This document shows positions 6,678-14,568 of a stretch of 40,894 nt of DNA, in pieces. A program made the translations under genes and the position numbers. The stretch is from NCBI GenBank assembly GCA_009841165.1, contig VXMI01000193.1, positions 12,462 to 53,355 on the forward strand. Direction: 5' to 3'. The stretch is from Gemmatimonadota bacterium (GTDB taxonomy: Bacteria > Gemmatimonadota > Gemmatimonadetes > Longimicrobiales > Gaopeijiaceae). How positions within the stretch are numbered: position 1 is the stretch's first letter; the number at the start of each line of letters is the position of its first letter. The notes beneath the pieces were generated by a model that was given only the letters and a program-made list of their open reading frames with translations, was not told where the DNA came from and made no database searches.

Positions 6678-9653
6678 CTAAAATCTTGTCTTGAACGACA
6701 GTATGAACCGCCTCGGTTGCGGCAACCCGAGGAAGGGCGACGTGCTGAAGTCGTCGCCACCCCTGTACTGCTGGTTCGGGTCCGGGCAGTGGCAGTCGTC
6801 CCACCAATGGAGGTTGTAGCCTGACAGGGTCAGTGAGGAGCGGCCCAGTCCAAGGGAACCCATCATATCCGCCGGGAGCACATAGGAAACGGACAACTCC
6901 TGCAGTCGGATGTGGTCCCTCTTGTCGATCGGATAGAGGAGCCTGAACATGTCGAGCAGCGAGTCACTGGCCGGTGTCCGCTCGCCACCGGGTCCCAGAA
7001 GCTCGAGGTACTCGTCGTACGCGAGCTGACGGACCCCGTAACCGCGATCCGAGTTGCTCATCACGGCACCCCATTCGCCACGGAACTGGACGGCGACTCT
7101 CAGCGACTGGCCGATCGCAAAGTCGTTGAAGATCGAGGCCAGCTGTTCCGGTTGCTGGTTCCCAACATAGGTGAGGTATGCCGAGCGGCTGTGTCGGCGG
7201 CTAGTGGGATCCCAACCTGTGATGACTCGGCTTCGCTGCTCAAAGATGGGGAGGCCCGCGTAGTTGCCACCGAGGCTCTTGTGGTAGTTCCAGCCCGTAA
7301 GCTGACCGTTGGCGTCGTATACCGCCAAAGAGTCGTCGATGGCAGTCGGTCCGAGATCCAGAATCTCGTTGTGAATCCACTCGAAGTTCGCGCCGGTGGA
7401 CCAGCGGAAGCTGCTCTGGTCAATGATCGTGGCGTTGACAGCCAGTTCGACGCCCCTGTTGAGGATTTCCCCGACGTTCTCGAGCCGGCTTGAGCTGAAC
7501 CCTTCACTGGGCGGCAGTGCAATCCTGAGGAGCGCGTTCTGCGTCATCGCGTGCCAGTAGGTTGCGTCCACGCCGATCCGGTCGTTCCAAAGCCCCATTT
7601 CGAGGCCGCCTTCGTATTCGATCTTGTTCTCCGGCTCCAGGTCGGCGTTCCCGGGGTTGCTGGGAGCCACGCCGGCCAGGTCGTCGAGAACGGTGTTCGG
7701 CACGTATGTCTGGAACTGGTCGAAGGCTCCAGGCGCCTTGCCGGCCATTCCTACCGCACCGCGGAGCTTCGCGCTGCTGACCAGACCGGGCAACATGCTG
7801 GCTGGCAGGTTGTAGGCCGCGTCGACCTTGGGATAGATCTGGAAGCCATAGTTGACTCCGAATGCGCTGTTCCCGTCGATGCGTACGGCGCCGGTCACGA
7901 AGAGGTTGTTGAAATCGAACCGGTTTTGCACGAACGCACCGATGTTGACCTCCTCGAAGAAGGTCTCGCCAGCGAACGTTCTCGCAGCACCGGAAACGGT
8001 CGTCACGCCCTCACCGGCATAGTCCTTGCCCGTCGCCATCGAGGTCGAGATGATGTCCCAGTATCCCTGTGAGCCGAAGGCGAGGGTTCCGCCCAGGCCG
8101 CCAAGCAAGGGCAGGTTCCAGTCGAGGTTGCCGATATACTCGGCCGTGAATTTGCGGGCCTGCCGGTATCCGATGTTCCGCTCGCCATTCCGGCCGATGT
8201 AGGTGTAGTGGCGGCCGAAGGGCATCCAGCGGGTCTTCTGGTCGGCGACGGCGTCGAGACCGAAGGTCGCCCTGTGGCTGAAGTTGGGAAGCGGATTGTA
8301 GTTGACGTTGATCGATCCGGTCCAGCGGTCGGCATCGGAGAACGTCTCGAGCGCCTGGGCATCGGCCACGTTCACGTCGAGGCCGCCGCCGTAGGGCTCG
8401 TCCGCCGTTGCGTTCAGCGGGTTGGTCAGGAGCGCGTTGGTATAGATCCCGAGCCAGTTGTTCCCCGACTGCACCGCCCAGATGCGATTCCTGACGTACC
8501 CCGAGGTGACCCCGATGGTCAGGTTCTCACCCGCCGTCCAGTTGAGATTGACGCGCAGGTTGGCCTTCTTCTGGTCGTTGGGCTTGAGCGACCCTTCCTC
8601 GTAGGCGAAGCCGCCGGAGACGAAGTAGGTCACCTCTTCTCCGCCGCCGTCCACCGTGAGGTCGTAGGTGTTGATGAGACCTTTCTCGATCAGTGACTCG
8701 TTGGGATCCAGCGCAACCGTCCCGTCCGGGCCGCGGAAGTTGTCCCGCAGACTGGTCGGGAAGTTCTTTCGGTGCTCGTTGAATCCGGTCGTGACGTTCA
8801 GCGAGAAGTTCGCCGGGCTGTTGCTGCGGCCGCGCTTGGTGAAGATCTGGATCACACCGCCGGATGCCTCGGATCCGTAGAGCGTCGCCGCCGCAGGCCC
8901 CTTCAGGACCTCGACGCGGTCGATCTCGTCAGGATTCAGATCGGAGAGCCGATCCTCGCCGGCCCCTCCGCTGAAGGCACAGCAGGTGGTCGAGCCACCG
9001 GCGGAGCTGCCCCACTCCCGCTGCCGCGCATCGACCCGCACGCCATCGATGTAGATCACGGGACGCTGCCCGAGGCTGAACGAGTCCGTACCGCGGATCC
9101 TCAGTTCGCGCCCCGCGCCCACGCCGCCGACCGTGCCGATCGAGCGGACACCTGGAATACGCCCTTCGAGCGCCTGGCCGAAGCTGGCAAGCGGAGTGAC
9201 CTCTCCGACGGCCGAGATATCCAGCGACGCCGCCGACGTGCCCAGCTTCCGCCGCTCAACCGCGCCGGCCGTCCCGGTGACGATCAGTTCGTCCATGGCG
9301 ACGGCCGAAACTTCCAGCGAGAACTGGACGCTTGCCGTGCCGCCCGGTGAAACCGTGACCTCCTGCGTCTGCGTGCCGTATCCAACGTACACGGCCTGCA
9401 CCGTGTACGTTCCGGCCGGCACCCTCGGAATCAGGAACCGCCCGCTGACATTGGAGAGCCCGCCCAGATTCGTGTCCATGATGTTGATCTGAACACCGTT
9501 GACGGGCTGTCCGGTTGTAGCCGCAACGACCTGGCCGGTGACGGATCCCTCCTGCGCGACCGCCTGGGTCGGCAGAAGGAACGCCACCGCGGCCGCCACA
9601 GCCAGGAGAGAGGTGACCCTCCCTCCCTTGGTAAGGTTGTAGCGTTGCGTCAT
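6678..9653 (-). CDS. SusC/RagA-like TonB-dependent outer-membrane receptor
   Basis: A 991-residue outer-membrane porin that would import a substrate using TonB energy. Order: signal peptide (about 1-33, ending AVAQ), a CarboxypepD_reg domain (about 35-115, SVTGQVVAATTGQPVNGVQINI), a TonB-box-like segment (MDELIVTGTAG), a plug domain (about 145-275, with RGTDSFSLGQRPVIYIDGVRVD and VEVLKGPAAATLYGSEASGGVIQIFTKRG), and a long barrel ending in FILSFKTRF with terminal Phe as expected of barrel proteins. The plug holds an adjacent cysteine pair (STTCCAF) in the loop before the VEVLKG strand. The start at 9653 has GGAG about eight bases upstream. It heads the SusC-SusD-SusD cluster. Confidence 0.93.
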   Translation of the reverse strand: MTQRYNLTKGGRVTSLLAVAAAVAFLLPTQAVAQEGSVTGQVVAATTGQPVNGVQINIMDTNLGGLSNVSGRFLIPRVPAGTYTVQAVYVGYGTQTQEVTVSPGGTASVQFSLEVSAVAMDELIVTGTAGAVERRKLGTSAASLDISAVGEVTPLASFGQALEGRIPGVRSIGTVGGVGAGRELRIRGTDSFSLGQRPVIYIDGVRVDARQREWGSSAGGSTTCCAFSGGAGEDRLSDLNPDEIDRVEVLKGPAAATLYGSEASGGVIQIFTKRGRSNSPANFSLNVTTGFNEHRKNFPTSLRDNFRGPDGTVALDPNESLIEKGLINTYDLTVDGGGEEVTYFVSGGFAYEEGSLKPNDQKKANLRVNLNWTAGENLTIGVTSGYVRNRIWAVQSGNNWLGIYTNALLTNPLNATADEPYGGGLDVNVADAQALETFSDADRWTGSINVNYNPLPNFSHRATFGLDAVADQKTRWMPFGRHYTYIGRNGERNIGYRQARKFTAEYIGNLDWNLPLLGGLGGTLAFGSQGYWDIISTSMATGKDYAGEGVTTVSGAARTFAGETFFEEVNIGAFVQNRFDFNNLFVTGAVRIDGNSAFGVNYGFQIYPKVDAAYNLPASMLPGLVSSAKLRGAVGMAGKAPGAFDQFQTYVPNTVLDDLAGVAPSNPGNADLEPENKIEYEGGLEMGLWNDRIGVDATYWHAMTQNALLRIALPPSEGFSSSRLENVGEILNRGVELAVNATIIDQSSFRWSTGANFEWIHNEILDLGPTAIDDSLAVYDANGQLTGWNYHKSLGGNYAGLPIFEQRSRVITGWDPTSRRHSRSAYLTYVGNQQPEQLASIFNDFAIGQSLRVAVQFRGEWGAVMSNSDRGYGVRQLAYDEYLELLGPGGERTPASDSLLDMFRLLYPIDKRDHIRLQELSVSYVLPADMMGSLGLGRSSLTLSGYNLHWWDDCHCPDPNQQYRGGDDFSTSPFLGLPQPRRFILSFKTRF

Positions 9654-9717
9654 GTCGCCTCTCCTTTTGGAGTTGGGACTGGTTGCGGCGAAGGCCCCGT
9701 GCCGCTCGCCGCTATCG

Positions 9718-9740
9718 TTACCGCAATGGTTCCGCGGTAA
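9718..9740. promoter_or_regulatory. Inverted repeat in the leader of the SusC-like gene
   Basis: TTACCGC (9718-9724), nine bases, GCGGTAA (9734-9740): perfect seven-base arms about 65 bases upstream of the SusC start and just downstream of a possible promoter. It could be an operator or a leader hairpin. Confidence 0.4.
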
Positions 9741-9761
9741 TGGCTGATCTGTAACCTTGAC

Positions 9762-9790
9762 ATAGTATGGGTCGCTTCGCGCGCGCGCAA
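9762..9790 (-). promoter_or_regulatory. Possible sigma-70-like promoter for the SusC-SusD cluster
   Basis: On the minus strand, TTGCGC (9790-9785) and TACTAT (9767-9762) are separated by 17 bases in the 141-base gap upstream of the SusC start. Each box matches the consensus only partly, and promoter rules for this phylum are poorly known. Confidence 0.3.
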
Positions 9791-9794
9791 ATCC

Positions 9795-10733
9795 TCAGAA
9801 CACCTCCCCGAGCCCTTCCCGCACCCGCTCGGCGAGCGAGGTTACCGCAAGTGCCACGATGCGGGTCGTCTCGCTCCGAATGAAGTAGGGGTCCTGCTCG
9901 GCGAGTTCGTCGTGGAAGAGTTCGACGAAGCCCAGCTGCTCACCCGCGGCGTCCAGGTAGTCCACCCGCACCAGTGACTGCGTGCTGAGCGGGCCCGGCT
10001 CGGCGCCGTAGCCGCCGATGGCGAGCTGGTCCACGCGCTGCATGAAGTTGGCAAAGGCCGGGTCGGGAATGTCGCCGTCCACTTCGGTCCACTCCCCGTC
10101 TTCCGTGCGGGCCATCTCCCGCGCGCCGCCGCCTGGGGCCGCGATCCGCACCGTCGCCACCTCGTCGTCCATGAAGCGGTGGAGCCAGCGCTCCCGCAGC
10201 GCCCCTTCACCGATCGACAGCGGGCGCGTGATATCTGCGGCGATCACGTACCCTGCACCCGTCGCGGGCTCCAACGCGTACCGGTCCTGACCGCCGAACG
10301 CCGAGTCGCCCACCGCCAGCAGTCGGCGCTCGTCGACGAACTCCACCTCGACCGTCTCCGTGGCTTCGTCCAGGCCGAACCGCTCCACCATCTCCGGCGA
10401 CAGCTGGCCCAGGTCGCGAATGACTCTCAGGTTCGCGACACGCCCCACGAGGGTGGTGCCCGGAGCGCCGACCGGGTATTCGAGGGTGTCCGTCGATTCC
10501 GCGCCCTCGATCTCGATGCCCCAGAGGAAGGAACCCGCATCGTCGGTGCGGCGCTGGATCTGCACATCCATTTCCGGAGCACGGTAGTGCACCGACACCA
10601 CGTCGGTCGTGTCGCGCTCCCAGACCAGTGGGCGACCCTCGTCGGCTTCGCTGGTCGTGTCGCGGGTCCACGTCAGCAGCGCGCCGATGACGGCCAGCAC
10701 GAAAAGCGCGCCGTGCACCTTCAGCGTCTTCAC
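9795..10733 (-). CDS. DUF4340 protein of a gliding-type ABC transporter cluster
   Basis: A 312-residue protein with one N-terminal membrane segment (ALFVLAVIGALLTW) and a large extracytoplasmic DUF4340 region that looks beta-rich, with repeated modules (VVSVHYRAPEMDVQIQR, VEVEFVDERRLLAVGD, VATVRIAAPGGGAREMARTEDGEWTEV). Such proteins are commonly encoded after GldG-like proteins in export-type ABC clusters; the role is unknown. The start is GTG at 10733, inside the stop of the GldG-like gene (GTGA overlap), so translation is probably coupled. It is the last gene of a four-gene cluster running from 14431. Confidence 0.85.
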   Translation of the reverse strand: MKTLKVHGALFVLAVIGALLTWTRDTTSEADEGRPLVWERDTTDVVSVHYRAPEMDVQIQRRTDDAGSFLWGIEIEGAESTDTLEYPVGAPGTTLVGRVANLRVIRDLGQLSPEMVERFGLDEATETVEVEFVDERRLLAVGDSAFGGQDRYALEPATGAGYVIAADITRPLSIGEGALRERWLHRFMDDEVATVRIAAPGGGAREMARTEDGEWTEVDGDIPDPAFANFMQRVDQLAIGGYGAEPGPLSTQSLVRVDYLDAAGEQLGFVELFHDELAEQDPYFIRSETTRIVALAVTSLAERVREGLGEVF

Positions 10734-12706
10734 GAGGAACTCTCCTCCGCCTCAGGTCCTCCGGGCACAACCTTCCGGCGGCCGTACAGGATAAAGACCC
10801 CCACACCCATCACCAGCGCCGGCGCCCCGAAGATGATCGCGTAGAACCAGGCCACGTTCTCGGACTGCGTGTGCTGGATGGGCACATCCTCCTCCGATAC
10901 CACCTCGCCCGCGAAGTCCTCTTCGCCACCCAGCCACTGAATCCCGTCCGCCACGACGAATCTGTTGAGCGGAAAGGCCAGGACCTGGTCGGCGAACATC
11001 TCGGCGTCCCCGTACAGGAGCGCGCGCATGCCCGGTTGGCGGGTGTCTTCCGGCGTGTCGGGGTTTGCCGAGTCCGTCGCTTGGTCGATCCCGACCCGCT
11101 CGATCGCGGCCGCCAGACCGTATCTGTCCTGCACCTCGGTCCCCTCGTCGAAGCGGTAGTCGCCGTTGAGGTCGGCGTAGCTCGACGGCAGTGAGTTGAT
11201 GATCAGATTGGTGCGGAGGCCCGGCACGCTGTCGGCGACCGTGAAGCTGCCGGGGCCGATCATGACGATTTCGTTCCCGCTGCGGCCCGCGGTGGTCACC
11301 GACGGATGGGTCGAGAACCGGTTGGTGATGATGAAGCGCCGGTCGGCGATGGTCGGCGGATTGCCGGGGAGGAAGCGCTGGTCGTCGATCGTCATGGCGG
11401 GATTGTATTCGACGCCGAGTTGGTCCCGGAGTTCTTCCAGCTGAAACTCGGAGCCGGGCTCCATGGCGACCAGCAGCGAACCGCCCCGGTCCAGGTAGTC
11501 CCGAATGGAATTCATCTCGGCGTCGAGAAACGCATGCTGCGGCCCCAGGATCATGACCATCGCCGCGTCGTCGGGGATCCGCTCGCCCAGTCCCTCGCCG
11601 ATCCCGATGTCGCGCACCTCGTAGTTGAGGAAATCGAGCATCTCGCGCAGGACGCGGGGGGGCGGGCCCTGGTCGAACTCGTTCTCCATCCCCGGGCGCC
11701 ATGGCTCCCTCAGCGACGGCGGCTCGTCCGGCTCCGGCTCATCCGCCGAAATGGGGTCGTTGAACTCGCCGTGACCCTTGGTCAGATACGCGAAGCGGCG
11801 CGACCGGTTCAGCTGCAGGAGCGCCTGCTGCACGTAGCTGTCCAGGATCCGGAGCCGTCCGCGCGCATCGTCCAGGTCGAGGAGGAACCCGATCTGCTCC
11901 GTGCGGCCGTCGAACCGGAGGAAGAGTTGCCCGTCGTCGCTTCTGGCATTGTAGTCGGCCGCAGCTTCGGGATTCGCGTAGCGGTCGTATTCGGCGATCG
12001 TGACCTTCCCCGTGGCCCGCGACAGCTCGTCGAGGTAGTTGCGGACCTCGTCCTTGACCGCGTTGACTTCGGGGAAGAAGAGCGCCGCGTCGAGCGTCCC
12101 GTCCATGTTGCGCACGATCTCGCGCACCGACTCGCCGGGGGTCGCCGTCTTGAAATAGCTGAAGTCGGCGGTCTGGTTGAGCGCCGAGGCGATGTAGCCG
12201 ACCAGCATCAGCGCCGCGCCCGCCAGCGCCACGCTCAGGGTGTTGGCGACGGTCTCCCGCACCCGCATGGCGTCGACCAGGAGCGCCCCGCGCGTGCCGC
12301 CCTTCGCCAGGGCCCACTGGGCGCCCAGAACGGGGAAGAGCGACGCGCCCAGCAGGATGGGGGAGGCCACGAGAAAGAAGCGCCGGAAGCGGATCTCGTC
12401 CCTGACCCCTTCAAACTCCAAGCCGAGCAGCTCAAGCCCGCCCTCGGTGCCGGGGATGTAGCCCGCCAAAGCCAAGGCGCAGCCTGCATACCCCAGAGCG
12501 AACACCGCCTCGACCGAACGGCCCTCGCCTTGAGTCCCACGCCACACCGCGACGCGCCACACCGCGGCCGTGAAGACCGCGGCGCTGCCCACGATGATGA
12601 GGGGGAGGTGCAGCCACTCGATCCCTTCGAGCACCCGCGCGCCGGTGAACACCACCACGAGGCCCGCGAGCAGGAGCCAGGTCAGCCACGCGTGCTTCAT
12701 TCCCAT
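10730..12706 (-). CDS. GldG-like ABC transporter auxiliary protein
   Basis: A 658-residue membrane protein of the GldG family, the substrate-binding or auxiliary part of a gliding-type ABC exporter. Several N-terminal membrane segments (about 8-25, 33-52, 67-85, 112-130, 152-172) precede an extracytoplasmic GldG/IFT-like domain with SRRFAYLTKGHGEFND, a Pro-rich insert, VMILGPQHAFLDAEMNSIRDYLDRGGSLLVAMEPG and a late GMRALLYGDAEMFADQ. One C-terminal membrane segment (FYAIIFGAPALVMGVGVFIL) is followed by a short basic tail. The start at 12706 has GGAGG seven bases upstream and overlaps the permease by 10 bases; a second ATG at 12700 would make an ATGA overlap but has a poorer ribosome site. The same frame is open further upstream only because it shadows the permease gene. 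Confidence 0.86.
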   Translation of the reverse strand: MGMKHAWLTWLLLAGLVVVFTGARVLEGIEWLHLPLIIVGSAAVFTAAVWRVAVWRGTQGEGRSVEAVFALGYAGCALALAGYIPGTEGGLELLGLEFEGVRDEIRFRRFFLVASPILLGASLFPVLGAQWALAKGGTRGALLVDAMRVRETVANTLSVALAGAALMLVGYIASALNQTADFSYFKTATPGESVREIVRNMDGTLDAALFFPEVNAVKDEVRNYLDELSRATGKVTIAEYDRYANPEAAADYNARSDDGQLFLRFDGRTEQIGFLLDLDDARGRLRILDSYVQQALLQLNRSRRFAYLTKGHGEFNDPISADEPEPDEPPSLREPWRPGMENEFDQGPPPRVLREMLDFLNYEVRDIGIGEGLGERIPDDAAMVMILGPQHAFLDAEMNSIRDYLDRGGSLLVAMEPGSEFQLEELRDQLGVEYNPAMTIDDQRFLPGNPPTIADRRFIITNRFSTHPSVTTAGRSGNEIVMIGPGSFTVADSVPGLRTNLIINSLPSSYADLNGDYRFDEGTEVQDRYGLAAAIERVGIDQATDSANPDTPEDTRQPGMRALLYGDAEMFADQVLAFPLNRFVVADGIQWLGGEEDFAGEVVSEEDVPIQHTQSENVAWFYAIIFGAPALVMGVGVFILYGRRKVVPGGPEAEESSS

Positions 12707-13434
12707 CGCTTGGCCTCCATGACCCTGGTCGCCGCGAAGAGGAAGAAGTAGGTCAGCGCCACGTAGTACACCACGTCGCGCAGGTGGAGCAGCCCCGCCA
12801 TGAACCCGTTGAAGTGGCGCCCGTGGATGGCGAGGGCCGCGAAGACCCGGGACAGCGGCGACCCGACGATCTGCGAGAGCTGCCAGAGGAGGAACATCAC
12901 GCCGGTAATGACCGCGGCCACGGCCACCGCAACCAGCTGGTGGCGGGTGAGCGCGGTGGCGAAGACGCCGATCGAGAGGACCGCGCCCCCGAGCAGGATC
13001 AGGCCGAGGTAGCCGATCAGGATGTGCCCGACGGCGATCTTGCCGTTGACCAGGATCAGCAGCGGCATGTAGAGCGTGGCCAGCGTGATCACCGACAGGA
13101 AGGCGAGCGCCGAGAGGAACTTGCCGAGCACGATCTCCCAGTCGCGGATCGGCGAGGTGTCGAGGAGCAGCTGCGTGCCGGTCTGGCGCTCCTCGGCGAT
13201 CAGGCGCACCGACAGCGCGACCGCGGCGATCGAGGTCAGGCCGCTGGCGAAGTAGAAGAAGACCCGCAGCACCTCGCCCGAGAGCAGTTCCCCGGCGTCG
13301 GGGCCCAGCGCGGTCGAGTAGAAGAGGAGGCCGTCCAGGAGCAGCACCACCGCCGCGACGATGTATCCCATCGGCGACCGGACGTACGCCTGGAACTCGC
13401 GGCGGAAGATGATCCCGGTGGCGCCGGTCCTCAT
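12697..13434 (-). CDS. ABC-2 type permease, GldF-like
   Basis: A 245-residue integral membrane protein with about six membrane segments, for example YIVAAVVLLLDGLLF, FLSALAFLSVITLATLYMPLLILV and LVAVAVAAVITGVMFLLWQL. It begins with the short basic motif RREFQAYVRSPMGYI usual for GldF/ABC-2 permeases and carries the cytoplasmic ERQTGTQLLLDTSPI segment. It would form the membrane channel for the ATPase encoded upstream. Its ATG at 13434 overlaps the stop of a 14-codon open frame (ATGA) that itself overlaps the ATPase stop. The downstream GldG-like gene starts inside its last codons. Confidence 0.88.
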   Translation of the reverse strand: MRTGATGIIFRREFQAYVRSPMGYIVAAVVLLLDGLLFYSTALGPDAGELLSGEVLRVFFYFASGLTSIAAVALSVRLIAEERQTGTQLLLDTSPIRDWEIVLGKFLSALAFLSVITLATLYMPLLILVNGKIAVGHILIGYLGLILLGGAVLSIGVFATALTRHQLVAVAVAAVITGVMFLLWQLSQIVGSPLSRVFAALAIHGRHFNGFMAGLLHLRDVVYYVALTYFFLFAATRVMEAKRWE

Positions 13435-13475
13435 GCCGGCTCACCCCTGCTCATGCCGCTGGCACTCCCGTTCAT
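13431..13475 (-). other. 14-codon open frame bridging ATPase and permease by two ATGA overlaps
   Basis: On the minus strand, the ATG at 13475 overlaps the ATPase stop (ATGA, 13475-13472), and its own TGA overlaps the permease start (ATGA, 13434-13431). The peptide would be MNGSASGMSRGEPA. The stretch is a worn 20-21-base repeat with GGCATGA at about 13434 and 13454 and a variant at 13475. It may be a translational relay that carries ribosomes from ATPase to permease, or only a by-product of the repeat. Confidence 0.4.
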
Positions 13476-14431
13476 GCCCGCGCACCCCCCACCAGTCCGA
13501 CGAAGACGCGCTCCAGCTCGCGCTCGGCGCGCCGCAGGGTGAGCACGTCGTGACCGGCTTCGATCAGAGCCCGGCAGACCGCGGCGCGCAGATCGGCCTC
13601 ACCCTCCACGTGGTACGTCGTGGCGTCCGCGTCGCCTGAGCTGCGCTCGGTGTCGCCGGCCCGCTCCACTCCGGTGACCCCGGGCACGGCCGCGATCACG
13701 TCGCGCGGCGCCCGCGCACCGTCGCCGGCGGCGCGCACCGTCACCGCCATGTGGCGCGACATCAGCAGCTTCTCGCCCAGCTCCGCCTCGGTCCCCGACG
13801 CGATGATCACCCCGTCGTTGAGGATCAGCAGCCGGTCGCAGGTCTCGCTGATCTCCGGCAGGATGTGGCTCGAGATCAGGATCGTGTGCGAGTCCTTGAG
13901 CCGGCGGATCATGCCGCGCATCTCCATGATCTGCACCGGGTCCAGATCGTGCGTCGGCTCGTCGAGGATCAGCAGCTCGGGCTCGTGGATGATCGCCTGC
14001 GCCACGCCCACCCGCTGCCGGTACCCCTGCGACAGGTGCCGCGTGGGCATGTCGCGCACCTCGCTGATCCGCGCGTACTCCTCGACCTCGGGCACGCGCC
14101 TCGCAACCCTCTCCCGCGACATCCCCTTCAGCTGTCCCACGAACGTCAGGTAGTCGCTCACCGGCATGTCGCCGTACACGGGCGGAAGCTCGGGCAGATA
14201 CCCCACGCGTTTCCGCACCTCGTGGGGATCGCGCAGCACGTCGAACCCGTCGACGGTGACTGTCCCCGAAGACGGCCGCAGCCCGCACGCGAGAATCTTC
14301 AGCAGCGTCGTCTTGCCCACGCCGTTCAGGCCCAGAAAGCCCACGGTGTTGCCCCGGTCGATCTCGAACGACACGGGGCCGAGGGCTCTCTTCCTGCCGT
14401 AGTACTTTGTGACGTCGGTCAACTCGACCAT
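13472..14431 (-). CDS. ABC transporter ATPase, GldA-like
   Basis: A 319-residue nucleotide-binding subunit that would power the permease and GldG-like protein encoded downstream. Walker A is GLNGVGKTT (34-42), the signature is LSQGY (133-137), Walker B is LLILDEP (153-159) and the switch histidine is His189 (ISSHIL). After Walker B the usual Asn-Gly or Ser-Gly is replaced by His-Asp (DEPTHDLDP), a small oddity next to the D-loop. A C-terminal extension of about 100 residues (from about 220), divergent in this family, follows the ATPase core. The start at 14431 (MVELTDVTKYYG) matches family N-termini; an in-frame ATG at 14509 would add 26 arginine-rich residues unlike the family. Confidence 0.92.
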   Translation of the reverse strand: MVELTDVTKYYGRKRALGPVSFEIDRGNTVGFLGLNGVGKTTLLKILACGLRPSSGTVTVDGFDVLRDPHEVRKRVGYLPELPPVYGDMPVSDYLTFVGQLKGMSRERVARRVPEVEEYARISEVRDMPTRHLSQGYRQRVGVAQAIIHEPELLILDEPTHDLDPVQIMEMRGMIRRLKDSHTILISSHILPEISETCDRLLILNDGVIIASGTEAELGEKLLMSRHMAVTVRAAGDGARAPRDVIAAVPGVTGVERAGDTERSSGDADATTYHVEGEADLRAAVCRALIEAGHDVLTLRRAERELERVFVGLVGGARA

Positions 14432-14568
14432 GGGCGTCCGCCGGGCTCTTGCATACTCATCGGGGCGCAACCGCCGTGCGGCGCCGCCCCCGGCAAACAT
14501 CTGCCGCAAGAAAAGCTAGGTGGAGACTTTTGGGGGTCAAGGTCGACGCGGGTCTCGCAGCCCGGTCC

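Noticed and set aside
9758-9763. TTGACA as a -35 box on the plus strand
   Set aside because: The genes on both sides lie on the minus strand, so a plus-strand promoter here would read antisense into the transporter cluster; the minus-strand reading is more useful.
10730-13444. A 904-residue fusion reaching upstream of the GldG-like protein
   Set aside because: The first 246 codons are an arginine-rich shadow of the permease gene; the real start at 12706 has a ribosome site and begins a membrane protein.
14432-14568. Possible small gene or RNA in the gap upstream of the ABC ATPase
   Set aside because: Only short out-of-frame stretches and no clear hairpin or coding pattern; probably a promoter region.
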